64,000 bases of DNA, taken from Halobiforma lacisalsi AJ5 (lineage in GTDB: Archaea > Halobacteriota > Halobacteria > Halobacteriales > Natrialbaceae). Numbering within the stretch: position 1 is the stretch's first letter; each line of letters begins with the position of its first letter. Below the pieces are notes generated by a model. The model worked only from the letters and a program-made list of their open reading frames with translations. It was not told the origin of the DNA and ran no database searches. Position numbers and translations under genes: made by a program. This document shows, piece by piece, positions 53,800-62,794 of this stretch. Location: the NCBI RefSeq assembly GCF_000226975.2, contig NZ_CP019285.1, forward strand, positions 930,001-994,000. Direction: 5' to 3'.

Positions 53800-54848
53800 C
53801 GTTCGGCCTCCGTGTCGTCGGTCTCGAGTTCCTCGCCGGTGATCGCCAGGAACACGTCGTCGAGGGACGGTGCGCGGATGTTGAACCCGGTCACCGTCAA
53901 CTCCGCGTCCCGGAGCGCGACCAGTAAATCGGTCCCGTGCTGGCGGGCCGTCTCCGCGGTGACGCTGATCCCCTCGTCGGTTTCGGTGACGGACGCGTCC
54001 GTGAACGCGTCGAACTCGCGTGCGATCGCCGCGGCCCGCTCCCGGGCCGCCTGATCGCCCTCCAGTTCCACGTCGAGAACCTCGCCGCCGACTTCCCGTT
54101 TCAGGTCCGCTGGACTTCCCTCGGCGACGATTTCTCCGTCGAGGATAACCGCCAGACGATCGCAGAGTTGGTCGGCCTCCTCGAGGTACTGCGTAGTCAG
54201 GAAGATGGTCGTCCCGAGGTCGTTGATGCGCCGGAAGTAGTCCCACAGTCGGTTGCGGGCCTTCGGGTCGAGCCCCGTCGTCGGTTCGTCCAGGAAGACC
54301 AGCGGCGGCCGGTGGACCAGCGCTGTCGCGGCGTCCAGTCGCTTCTTCATACCGCCCGAGAACTCCTCGGCCCGCTTGTCGGCGACGTCGACGAGATCGA
54401 CGAGATCGAGCAGTTCGGAGACTCGCTCGGGGCGCTCGCCACGCGGCACCCCGTAGGCCTCGCAGGCGAATCGGATGTTCTCCTCGGCGGTGAGTTCCGG
54501 ATCGATACTCGTCTCCTGGGCCATATAGCCGATGGATTCGCGGATCTTGCGGGATTCCGACCGGACGTCGAAGCCGTTGACTCGGACCTCCCCACCCGTT
54601 GGGGACAACAGCGTGGCGAACACTTTGATCGTCGTCGTTTTCCCCGCCCCGTTCGGCCCGAGGAAGCCGAAGAACTCCCCGTTGGGGACGACCATGTCGA
54701 TCCCGCTGACGGCGGCGGTCCCGTCGGAGTAGACGAGTTCGAGTCCATCGACGTCGATAGCTATCGGAGGGCCCGTCCTCCCCTCTCGGCGGGAGTCGTC
54801 GTCGCCTCGAGCGAGTTCGGCCGCCCTCTCTGGTTCCGGTGATGACAT
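53796..54848 (-). CDS. ABC-2 exporter ATPase (daunorubicin-resistance type)
   Basis: A 350-aa ATPase. Walker A GPNGAGKTTT near residue 68, signature EFSGGMKKRLDAA near 163, Walker B LVFLDEPTTGLD near 185, and a C-terminal DUF4162-like domain (about 265-340). It powers export with the overlapping permease gene. Likely regulated by the neighbouring TetR protein. ATG at 54848 fits the family start. Confidence 0.93.
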   Translation of the reverse strand: MSSPEPERAAELARGDDDSRREGRTGPPIAIDVDGLELVYSDGTAAVSGIDMVVPNGEFFGFLGPNGAGKTTTIKVFATLLSPTGGEVRVNGFDVRSESRKIRESIGYMAQETSIDPELTAEENIRFACEAYGVPRGERPERVSELLDLVDLVDVADKRAEEFSGGMKKRLDAATALVHRPPLVFLDEPTTGLDPKARNRLWDYFRRINDLGTTIFLTTQYLEEADQLCDRLAVILDGEIVAEGSPADLKREVGGEVLDVELEGDQAARERAAAIAREFDAFTDASVTETDEGISVTAETARQHGTDLLVALRDAELTVTGFNIRAPSLDDVFLAITGEELETDDTEAER

Positions 54849-55028
54849 ACCTTTGCTACTGGACCTGACGCGAGATGAGTTGTCCCAACAGCGTGGTCCC
54901 CTCGGCGTGTCGAGCACGTTCGTCCTCACGCTCTCGATTCCGCTGCCACTGGCCGTTGTGCTCGGTTGAGTCGCCGTCCCCGGTCCCGTCCTGCACCGGG
55001 ACTCGAGTCAGCGATTCAGTCGGAGAGC

Positions 55029-55472
55029 CTACGGCTCCATCCGAAAGCGGATCGTCGGCGACCCGTTGAACCGGGGACCGCTCCCTCGGCGTTCGAATCC
55101 CAGTTCCTCGGCGGCGTCGGCGATGGTATCCCTGTCGGCGTCCCGGGAGACCAGCACTTCCACCGCCATCGACTCGCGCTCGGCGAACCGAACGGGTTCC
55201 GCGAGCAGTCGCTTACAGGCGTCGTCGGTCCCGTCGAGCTGGGTGACGTGGACGGTGTTCTCCCGGGCGTCGAAGCTGATAAACCCCAGTAGATCCTCGG
55301 GATCCGAACCGTCGTACTGCGAGTCCGAGACGTCGACGTTGGGGTCGTGATTGCCGTCCTCCGCGACGCGGACCGTTCGGTCGTGCACCAGATTCCGCAT
55401 CACGTCCGTCGGCGCATCGGCGATCGACGCCAGCGCGTCCGCGTCGGCCTCGAGGGCGTCCCGTACGTTCAT
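55029..55472 (-). CDS. GNAT-like N-acetyltransferase
   Basis: A 147-aa protein with GNAT character: MNVRDALEADADALASIADAPTD, core strands DLLGFISFDARENTVHVTQLDG, KRLLAEPVRFAERESMAVEVLV, and AAEELGFERRGSGPRF. The acetyl-CoA loop QxxGxG/A is not clear (here DGTDDACKRLL), so activity is uncertain. Confidence 0.65.
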   Translation of the reverse strand: MNVRDALEADADALASIADAPTDVMRNLVHDRTVRVAEDGNHDPNVDVSDSQYDGSDPEDLLGFISFDARENTVHVTQLDGTDDACKRLLAEPVRFAERESMAVEVLVSRDADRDTIADAAEELGFERRGSGPRFNGSPTIRFRMEP

Positions 55473-55732
55473 CGTAGTGTGTCAATGCCACCCACAAATA
55501 TAAATCCAGCCCGCGAGTCCGGAGCACGGTCGGTTTCGGAGACCGGTTCTCGAGGTGGACCGTCGATGGAACTGTAACGATCGTTCGGCCGAATCGGCCG
55601 AAAGCGGCGGTCAAAATCCGCCTAAGGGGACACAGTTATTTGCCCGGTGGGGTAACGACGGGGTATGAGCCACGCCACCGGTACTCGAAACAGCCACGCT
55701 CGTCACGCTCGTCACGCTCGGGAGGTGTTGGT

Positions 55733-56911
55733 ATGCGCGTCGTAACGAAGTTCGGCGGAACCAGCCTCGGAAGCGGCGACCGGATCAACCGCGCCGCGGA
55801 CTCGATCGCCGCTGCCGTCGAGGACGGCCACGAGATCGCCGTCGTCGCCAGTGCGATGGGGTCGACCACCGACGACCTCCTCGATGAGATCACCTTCGAG
55901 ACGGACGAGCAGGACCGCGCCCAGATCGTCAGCATGGGCGAGCGCACGTCCGTTCGGATGCTCAAGGCCGCGCTGTCTGCCCGCGATATCGACGCGCGAT
56001 TCTTAGAGCCCGGATCCGATGACTGGCCGGTCGTCACCGACGAGTACGGCGAGGTCAACGTCGAGGAGACCCAGAAGCGCGCCGCCGAGATCGCCGAGAA
56101 CCTGGACGACGTGGTTCCGGTCATCACCGGTTTCCTCGCCGAGGGGCCGGACGGGTCGATCACGACGCTCGGCCGCGGCGGCAGCGACACGACGGCCGTG
56201 ATGATGGGCAAGTACATGGACGCCGACGAAGTCGTCATCGTCACCGACGTCGAAGGCGTCATGACCGGCGACCCGAACGTCGTCGAGGGAGCCCGCAACG
56301 TCGGCGAAATCTCGGTGGACGAACTCCGGAACCTCTCGTTCCGCGGGGCAGAGGTCGTCGCGCCGTCGGCGCTGTCGTACAAGGACGGGAACCTCGACGT
56401 TCGCGTCGTCCACTACCAGCACGGCGACCTGCTGTCGGGCGGCACCAGCATCGAGGGCGAGTTCGAGAACCTCGTCGACTTGCGCGAGCGGCCGCTGGCC
56501 TGCCTGACCGTCGCCGGCCGGGCGATCCGGAACCAGCCCGGGGTCTTCCACAGGCTCTCCGAACCCCTCTCGGAGAGCGACATCAACATCGACGCGGTCG
56601 CCAGCGGGATGGACTCAGTCACGTTCTACGTCGACGAGGACGAGGCCGAACGGGCGGAGAACATCCTCCACCGGGAGGTCATCGCCCACGACGAACTCTC
56701 GAGCGTCACCGTCGACTCGCCGATCGCAGTCGTCCGTGTCACGGGCGGCGAACTGCCCAACCGACCGGGGATCGTCAGCGAGATCGTCTCGCCGCTTGCC
56801 GAGGAGCGCATCCACCTCCAGGACGTCATCACGAGCGCGACCAGCGTCGCGCTGTTCGTCGACTGGTCCGACCGCGAACAGACCCTCGAAGTGACCCAGG
56901 AAATCTTCTGA
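55733..56911 (+). CDS. lysC: Aspartate kinase
   Basis: A 392-aa enzyme that phosphorylates aspartate, the first step to threonine, methionine and lysine. Kinase motif VTKFGGTSLGSGDRI at the N terminus, LGRGGSDTTAV near 165, VTDVEGVMTGDP near 195, and two C-terminal ACT domains (about 265-390, with NQPGVFHRLSEPLSESDINID and NRPGIVSEIVSPLAEERI) for feedback inhibition. Start ATG at 55733 follows GGAGGTG by five bases (55721-55727), an unusually clear ribosome binding site. Confidence 0.95.
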   Translation: MRVVTKFGGTSLGSGDRINRAADSIAAAVEDGHEIAVVASAMGSTTDDLLDEITFETDEQDRAQIVSMGERTSVRMLKAALSARDIDARFLEPGSDDWPVVTDEYGEVNVEETQKRAAEIAENLDDVVPVITGFLAEGPDGSITTLGRGGSDTTAVMMGKYMDADEVVIVTDVEGVMTGDPNVVEGARNVGEISVDELRNLSFRGAEVVAPSALSYKDGNLDVRVVHYQHGDLLSGGTSIEGEFENLVDLRERPLACLTVAGRAIRNQPGVFHRLSEPLSESDINIDAVASGMDSVTFYVDEDEAERAENILHREVIAHDELSSVTVDSPIAVVRVTGGELPNRPGIVSEIVSPLAEERIHLQDVITSATSVALFVDWSDREQTLEVTQEIF

Positions 56912-57009
56912 TCGCTGGGTGGGCGAGCGAGGGAGTCCTCGATCCCCAGGCCGACTCCCTCGCCGATAACTGGCCGCTATAATTCAGATGGCCGATAGTT
57001 TTACTGTCC

Positions 57010-57190
57010 GGTAGAGAGACGTTCAACCTGGCGGGATGGGGGGTTCAGTCGTTGCCACGGTCACGCCCATCCGGTGACCGGCCGTATCCCGCCACCGACG
57101 TATCGTCCGCGGTGGTCGCCCACCGCCGCGTCTTCCCGCGCCCGTTAGGGGGCTCGTTCGACCGGCCGCTTTCAGTCGGCCGGCTTTTCT
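57010..57190 (+). ncRNA. Candidate structured non-coding RNA
   Basis: A 180-bp segment between lysC and tnaA which can fold into three strong hairpins: a 9-bp outer stem TGGCGGGAT (57029-57037) with ATCCCGCCA (57086-57094) enclosing CGGTCAC (57058-57064) with GTGACCG (57074-57080); GCGGTGG-TCGC-CCACCGC (57109-57126); and CCGGCCG (57162-57168) with CGGCCGG (57177-57183) followed by CTTTTC. A TATA-like CTATAATT lies at 56977-56984, about 27 bp ahead of the probable 5' end. Homology to a known RNA family not recognised. Confidence 0.5.
57162..57190 (+). terminator. Terminator-like hairpin
   Basis: A 7-bp GC stem with an 8-nt loop followed by CTTTTCT, at the end of the candidate RNA. Confidence 0.5.
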
Positions 57191-57384
57191 ACAGGCGCAG
57201 CAGGCCGAGTGACGTCGCCGTCCGCCGTCCAGTCACCCCGTCATCGTCTAGTCACCTCGTCGTCGTTCCTCGAGGTCCGAACCTGTCCATCGCTGTCCCG
57301 ACCCGTCGCTTACACCGCGGGTAGATCCGCCGGTAGCCACGTTCCGTCAGTCGATTTGAACTGTCGCGGTCCCGGAGTGGGGGT

Positions 57385-58731
57385 ATGGTCGGATACAAGA
57401 CCAAGATGGTCGAACGGATCTCGCTTCCCGCACGGGAGCAACGCGAACGCAACCTCGAGGAGGCGGGATACAACGTCTTCAATCTCTCTTCGGACGACGT
57501 CTTCGTCGATCTGTTGACCGACAGCGGCACGGGCGCGATGAGCGACCGCCAGTGGGCCGCGCTGATGAGCGGCGACGAGGCCTACGCCGGGGCGCGTAGC
57601 TTCGACGAACTCGAGTCGGCCGTCGCGGACGTGATGGGCTTCGATCACGTCGTTCCGGCCCACCAGGGCAGGGGCGCGGAGAACGTCCTCTACGGGACGC
57701 TCCTCTCCGAAGGCGACGTCGTCCCGAACAACACCCACTTCGACACCACGCGGGCCCACGTCGCGAACCAGGGGGCCGAGCCGGCCGACTGTCCCGTCGC
57801 CGTCGCGCACGACCCGTCCGCGTCGGAGCCGTTCAAGGGGAACTTCTCGCTCGAGCGCGGTCGGGAACTCGTCGACGAGGTTGGCCCGGATCGCGTCCCG
57901 GTGGTCATCCAGACGGTCACGAACAACTCGGCCGCGGGTCAGCCAGTCAGCGTCGAAAACACCCGCCGCGTCCGGGAGTTCGCCGACGAGATCGACGCGA
58001 CCTTCGTGATCGACGCCTGCCGGTTCGCGGAGAACGCCTACTTCGTCCAGCAACGCGAGGAGGAGTTCGCCGACGCCTCGATCGCCGACATCGCCCACGA
58101 GCAACTGGGGTACGCCGACGCGGTCGTGATGAGCGGCAAGAAAGACGGACTCGTCAACGTCGGCGGGTTCGTCGCGACCGACGACGCCGACCTCTTCGAG
58201 CAGTGCAAGCAGCGCGCGATCCTCTACGAGGGGTTCCCGACCTACGGCGGGATGGCCGGCCGGGACGTCGCCGCCCTCGCGGTCGGGCTCCGGGAAGCCG
58301 TCGAACGGGAGTACGTCGCCGACCGCGTCGAGGGGGTCCGGGAGTTCGGTGAACTACTCGCGGAGGCGGGCGCACCGATCTACGAGCCGCCGGGCGGCCA
58401 CGCCGTCTACCTCGACGCCGGCGCGGCGCTCTCTCACCTCCCCGACGAGACGTTCCCGGGGCAGGCGCTGGTCTGTGAACTGTATCGGGAGGGCGGCGTC
58501 CGCGGCGTCGAACTCGGGAGCTTCGCGTTCCCCGACACCGACCGGCCGGAACTGGTCCGGCTCGCGGTTCCGCGTCGCACCTACCACCGCGAACACTTCG
58601 AACACGTCGCCGAAACCGTCGAAACCGTCCTCGAGAAACGCGAGGACGTCCGGGGGCTCGAACTCGCGAGCGAGCCCGAGATGCCCGAGATTCGCCACTT
58701 CACCGCGGAACTCGAGCCGGTGGGGCCCTGA
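57385..58731 (+). CDS. tnaA: Tryptophanase
   Basis: A 448-aa PLP lyase converting L-tryptophan to indole, pyruvate and ammonia. Conserved blocks: NVFNLSSDDVFVDLLTDSGT, PAHQGRGAENVLYGTLL, NTHFDTTRAHVANQG, VVIQTVTNNSAAGQPVS, VIDACRFAENAYFVQQRE and the PLP Lys in VMSGKKDGLVNVGGF. The haloarchaeal tnaA promoter is known to respond to tryptophan. Here 470 bp of non-coding DNA, including the candidate RNA, precedes the gene. Confidence 0.95.
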   Translation: MVGYKTKMVERISLPAREQRERNLEEAGYNVFNLSSDDVFVDLLTDSGTGAMSDRQWAALMSGDEAYAGARSFDELESAVADVMGFDHVVPAHQGRGAENVLYGTLLSEGDVVPNNTHFDTTRAHVANQGAEPADCPVAVAHDPSASEPFKGNFSLERGRELVDEVGPDRVPVVIQTVTNNSAAGQPVSVENTRRVREFADEIDATFVIDACRFAENAYFVQQREEEFADASIADIAHEQLGYADAVVMSGKKDGLVNVGGFVATDDADLFEQCKQRAILYEGFPTYGGMAGRDVAALAVGLREAVEREYVADRVEGVREFGELLAEAGAPIYEPPGGHAVYLDAGAALSHLPDETFPGQALVCELYREGGVRGVELGSFAFPDTDRPELVRLAVPRRTYHREHFEHVAETVETVLEKREDVRGLELASEPEMPEIRHFTAELEPVGP

Positions 58732-58784
58732 TCTGGATCTGACCCCGATTCCGAGTTGACTCCGGCCGGCAGCGTTCGCGGCGA

Positions 58785-59168
58785 CTACATCGAGAGCACG
58801 CCGCGGGCCCGGGCTCGCAGACCCGACTCCGGCTGTGGTTCGGGCTCTTCACCGCCGAAGCGCTGCTTCGCGGCCTCCTGGAGGGCCGTCGTGTCGATCC
58901 CCGGGCCGCCCGCCCCGCCGTCGCCGGAGCCGACCAGCCAGTCCGGGAGACTGGACTCGAGTTCCTCGCGTTTCTGTGCTTTCACCTGGCTGTACTGTCG
59001 GAGAACGATCCCAACGCCGAGAAACAGCGCGGCGTCGCGCAGTTCCCGCCGGAACCGATCGGGATCCTTGCGGACCGCGATCGCTTTCACCAGCGAGATG
59101 CCGCCGATCGCGAGATAGATCTTCGAGCGTTTCGACGGGTCGCCGCCGAGTAACTGTTGGAGCGCCAT
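58785..59168 (-). CDS. Small haloarchaeal protein of unknown function
   Basis: A 127-aa basic-acidic protein, MALQQLLGGDPSKRSKIYLAIGG to ARGVLSM, with one or two weak hydrophobic helices (YLAIGGISLVKAIAV, DAALFLGVGIVLRQY). No motif recognised. It converges with tnaA. Confidence 0.65.
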   Translation of the reverse strand: MALQQLLGGDPSKRSKIYLAIGGISLVKAIAVRKDPDRFRRELRDAALFLGVGIVLRQYSQVKAQKREELESSLPDWLVGSGDGGAGGPGIDTTALQEAAKQRFGGEEPEPQPESGLRARARGVLSM

Positions 59169-59234
59169 GTGCGGCGACGTACCACGTTCCCCCTCATAAA
59201 ACTGCGTCGCGCTCTCGCAGCGCCGTGATCAGTA

Positions 59235-60407
59235 CTAGGGGATTTCGGCCTCCCACTCCTCGAGCCGGTCGACGAACTCCCCGCGCAGGTCGTCGTAGGT
59301 GAACGTTACCGCCTCCTCCGGTTCGATCGCGTGTTCGTCGAACCGGCCCTCGAGGTCGACGCGCTCTTCATCGACGGCGGGAAACTGCACGTTTCTGGCC
59401 GCGATCTCGCGCTGAGCCGGCCGCGAGAGCAGGAACTCGAGGAACTCGTAGGCGAGTTCGGCACGCGGCGAGTCAGCGAACACCGCGGCACACTCGACGT
59501 TCTCGTACCCCTGTCCGTCGAGAGGGGTGACCGCGTGGCGGCGGAGTTCCCTCCCGGCCGCGCTCGCCCCGACCCGGTCGGTCGAGTAGGAGACGACCAG
59601 CGGGCGCTCGCCCTCGAGGTACGATTCGCGGTAGGCCTCGGTCCATCCCTCCCGTATCCCGACCCCGTTCTCCCGGAGGTTGCGCCAGTACTCGAGGAAG
59701 TCGTCGCCGTACTCGGCGATCGTCCACAGCAGGAACGCCCGGCCGGGGTCCGAGCGACGGGGATCCTGCGCCAGCAGGGCACCCTCGTACTCGGGAGCGA
59801 GCAGGTCGTCGAAGGTTTCGGGAACCCCTGGCCGCGGGACCGCCTCGGGAGGATTGCCGTCGCCGTCCCCGTCGTCGTCGGTCTCCGGCCCGAGTTCCGT
59901 TTCGTCGGCGACGAGCGTCACGTAGCCGGTGTCGAACGGCAGCAGCCGGTCGTGTGGCTCCTCGACGGCGTCTGTGAGTTCGGTGCGGACGCGCTCGTCG
60001 CGCTCGAGACGGTCGCGCTGGAGGGTCTCGAACAGTCGATCCTCGAGCGTCTCGTCGACGTAGACCAGTTCGGGCAGCGTCAGCCCGAGGTAGAGGTCGG
60101 CCTCGATGCGGGCGCCGACCTGGGCGCGGCGGACGAAGTTCTCGATACCGGACTCGGGGACCGTCCAGACGATCTCGACGTCGTCCTCGCGGTCCGCCTC
60201 GAACGTCTCGGCGAGCCACGCTCCCGCAGGGGTCTCGCCGGTGACCATCGAGGAGTAGGTGGCGATCCGGAGTTCGTTCTCGTCCCGAACGACCTCTTCT
60301 TCCTCCTCTTCGGGGTCTCGCGTGAGACAGCCGGCGAACGCGCCGAGGCCGCCGATCCCGGCGACCGAGCCGACGCCCGCTCTCCTGACGAACGCCCGTC
60401 GTCTCAT
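59235..60407 (-). CDS. Thiamine-type ABC transporter substrate-binding lipoprotein
   Basis: A 390-aa extracellular solute-binding protein. MRRRAFVRRAGVGSVAGIGGLGAFAGC is a Tat lipoprotein signal. The mature chain has the TbpA/Fe3+-type binding-protein pattern: ELRIATYSSMVTGETPAGAWL, FDTGYVTLVADETEL, VPETFDDLLAPEYEGALLAQDPR, GRAFLLWTIAEYG, VVSYSTDRVGA, GYENVECAAVF. Thiamine is the usual assignment for this group. No permease or ATPase gene is adjacent. Confidence 0.85.
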   Translation of the reverse strand: MRRRAFVRRAGVGSVAGIGGLGAFAGCLTRDPEEEEEEVVRDENELRIATYSSMVTGETPAGAWLAETFEADREDDVEIVWTVPESGIENFVRRAQVGARIEADLYLGLTLPELVYVDETLEDRLFETLQRDRLERDERVRTELTDAVEEPHDRLLPFDTGYVTLVADETELGPETDDDGDGDGNPPEAVPRPGVPETFDDLLAPEYEGALLAQDPRRSDPGRAFLLWTIAEYGDDFLEYWRNLRENGVGIREGWTEAYRESYLEGERPLVVSYSTDRVGASAAGRELRRHAVTPLDGQGYENVECAAVFADSPRAELAYEFLEFLLSRPAQREIAARNVQFPAVDEERVDLEGRFDEHAIEPEEAVTFTYDDLRGEFVDRLEEWEAEIP

Positions 60408-60499
60408 CGTTCGAGACTCACGGCGCGACGGCATAAGGGTCGTGCCCTGCAGCGGCGGTCCGTCCGAAAGACTTTATCCGTTCGCTGATAGTCATCGCT

Positions 60500-61765
60500 G
60501 TGACTACGATGAACGGGGACGGGAACGGAAACGAAAACACCGGGAGCACGGACGGGACGGAGGAATCGACTCCCGGTTCTCGGGACGAGGACGACCGTGC
60601 TCGCACCCCTTCCCCCACCCGCGACCGAACCCGTCGGTACGTGCTCGGCGGCGTCGTCGCTGCGCTCGGGATCCTCACGGGCGGCATCCTCCTCGAGGTG
60701 CTCGGGACGATCCTGTTCGCGCTGACGGTCGCGTACGTGCTCCTGCCGGTCCAGCGCTGGCTGACCCGCCGGCGACTCTCCGAGTGGACGGCGACCGTCG
60801 TCGCGACCGTAATCGGGTTCGTGAGCGCGGTCGCGGTCTTCTCGCCGATCTTCGTTACCCTGTATTTCAGGCTCGAAGAGGTGATCGCGGTCGTCGAGGA
60901 ACTCCCCCGCGAGTTCTCCGTGATCGTCCTCGAGGAGACCTACACCCTCGGGGCGGCCCAGGTCCAGGCCGAGGCGATCGGCTACCTCCAGGGGGTCGCC
61001 GTCTCGATCGCCTCCTCGCTGCCGGTGCTGGCGATCAAGTTCGCGCTGTTCGTCCTCCTGCTGTTCGCTATCCTGTTGAAAGGCGACGCAGCGGGTCGAG
61101 CGGCGATCGCGCCCGTGCCCCACGCCTATCGTGACGTCGTCTACGCCCTGGCGCGTCGCGCCCGCGAGACGCTGTACGCGATCTACGTGCTCCAGCTCGC
61201 GACGTCGGTCGCGACGCTCGTGATCGGCTACCCGCTGTTCTGGGCGCTCGGGTACGACATGGCCTTTACGCTCGCGCTGTTCGCGGCGATCCTGCAGTTC
61301 GTCCCGATCATCGGCCCGAGCCTGCTGGTCGTTCCGATCGCGCTCTATCACGTCGCCGCGGGCGAGATCGCTGCGGCCGCCCTGGTCGGCGTCCTCGGCA
61401 TTACCTTCGTCGCCTGGTTCCCCGACGTCGCAGTCCGCCCGCGGCTCGCTCGTCGTTCGGCCGGGCTCCCGGGAAGCCTCTACTTCGTCGGCTTTACCGG
61501 CGGGTTGTTCACCCTCGGGGCGATCGGCATCGTCGTCGGTCCGCTGATCGTCGCCGTCTTCGTCGAGTCGGTCGACCTCCTCGCGGACGAGGTCAACGGC
61601 GACGCTCGGTTCGCCGAGTTGGCGGCGGTCGACGCCGCCAACGCCGGTCGCGAGGGGCCCTCGTCTCCGGACCGCGACTTGCCCCCCGAATCGGACGCCG
61701 CCGCGGAGTCGGAGGGAAAAGAGGACGCCGACGCGGCTGTCGGGTCGCAGGTAGCGAACCACTAA
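60500..61765 (+). CDS. AI-2E family transporter
   Basis: A 421-aa polytopic membrane protein (TqsA/PerM/AI-2E family). An acidic N terminus of about 50 residues is followed by helices typical of the family: ALGILTGGILLEVLGTILFALTVAYVLLPVQRWL, the FSPIFVTLYF segment, LQFVPIIGPSLLVVPIALYH and FTGGLFTLGAIGIVVGPLIVA. Archaeal substrates are unknown; some members act as Na+/H+ antiporters. Starts with GTG at 60500 or ATG at 60509. Confidence 0.9.
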   Translation: MTTMNGDGNGNENTGSTDGTEESTPGSRDEDDRARTPSPTRDRTRRYVLGGVVAALGILTGGILLEVLGTILFALTVAYVLLPVQRWLTRRRLSEWTATVVATVIGFVSAVAVFSPIFVTLYFRLEEVIAVVEELPREFSVIVLEETYTLGAAQVQAEAIGYLQGVAVSIASSLPVLAIKFALFVLLLFAILLKGDAAGRAAIAPVPHAYRDVVYALARRARETLYAIYVLQLATSVATLVIGYPLFWALGYDMAFTLALFAAILQFVPIIGPSLLVVPIALYHVAAGEIAAAALVGVLGITFVAWFPDVAVRPRLARRSAGLPGSLYFVGFTGGLFTLGAIGIVVGPLIVAVFVESVDLLADEVNGDARFAELAAVDAANAGREGPSSPDRDLPPESDAAAESEGKEDADAAVGSQVANH

Positions 61766-61846
61766 CCCCGGAATCGTCGCGTTTCCCCGGCCCACGTTCC
61801 GCGGACGGTCACCGACACTTTTGCTCGTGGCAGTTGTTCACACTGT

Positions 61847-62614
61847 ATGGACAGTGGCCGAACCATCGTCCACGCACTCATCGGAGCGGTCGTCGGGATC
61901 GTGCTCTCGTTCATCCCGTTCTCGACGATCGTCGGCGGGGCAGCCGCTGGCTTTCTCGAGGGACCGGACGGTCGCGACGGGGCGCTCGTCGGCGCGCTGG
62001 CGGGGCTGATCGCGTTCGTTCCCGTCGCCGCGATCGCGTTCGTCGCCCTCGGCGTGTTCGGCTTCGCGCTCGGGATCGCCGCCCTCCCGGCAGAGGGGTT
62101 CGCGTTCGTCGCGCTCGCGGTGCTTGCGTTTGCGACGCTCGTATTCCTCTACACCGTGGGGCTCTCCGCGCTCGGTGGCTATCTCGGGGCCTTCCTCGCG
62201 CGGGAATACCCCCGCCAGCACGCCCGGACCCGTCGCTCACTGGGGACGGCGACGCAATCGCGGCGCGAGCGCGGAACGGACGCCCCGGCGAACCGCTCGA
62301 GGGAGACGGGGCGGTTCGACGAGGTGCCGGACCCCGAGGGGGTCGACCGCGCGAACCGACGCCGGGAGGCGACCGACGGCGCGAGGCGTTCGGGTCGGGA
62401 TCGACGCGACGACGAGACCGGCAACGATCGTACCGACGCTCCGCGAGAGGCGGCGCGCTGGCACGAGGAAGCGGAGGAAGAGCGGGATCCGGATTCGGAT
62501 TCGGATTCGGATTCGGACCACCCGGACCACCCGGACCACGCAGACCCCGAATCGGACACCGATCGGCCGAACCTCGAGTCGGAAGGGCAACGACGGGAGG
62601 ACCGAGAGTCCTAG
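61847..62614 (+). CDS. DUF5518-like membrane protein with charged tail
   Basis: A 255-aa protein with four hydrophobic helices in the first 125 residues (ALIGAVVGIVLSFIPFSTIVGG; GALVGALAGLIAFVPVAAIAFVALG) and a long Arg/Asp/Glu-rich soluble tail. Near the end the DNA has four GGATTC repeats (DSDSDSD) and GACCAC repeats (HPDHPDH). Topology resembles DUF5518 proteins of haloarchaea. Function unknown. Confidence 0.7.
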   Translation: MDSGRTIVHALIGAVVGIVLSFIPFSTIVGGAAAGFLEGPDGRDGALVGALAGLIAFVPVAAIAFVALGVFGFALGIAALPAEGFAFVALAVLAFATLVFLYTVGLSALGGYLGAFLAREYPRQHARTRRSLGTATQSRRERGTDAPANRSRETGRFDEVPDPEGVDRANRRREATDGARRSGRDRRDDETGNDRTDAPREAARWHEEAEEERDPDSDSDSDSDHPDHPDHADPESDTDRPNLESEGQRREDRES

Positions 62615-62794
62615 AGCGGGACGTTCCGATAGCCTCCCGTCCTCGGCGATTCTCGGAGTAAATCCTCGCGAGCGATCCCACTCTCATGCTCCTGGACAGA
62701 AGTCAGTAACCGCTCGATCGCGTCTCGACGCCTGTCGCGGAACGCGACGGCGTCTCGAGTGCGATCGGTGTGTGCATTGTTTTGTCCGGCAATA

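Noticed and set aside
62484-62545. GGATTC and GACCAC tandem repeats as a regulatory or mobile element
   Set aside because: They are in frame and encode Asp-Ser and His-Pro-Asp runs in a charged tail; simple slippage of coding DNA explains them.
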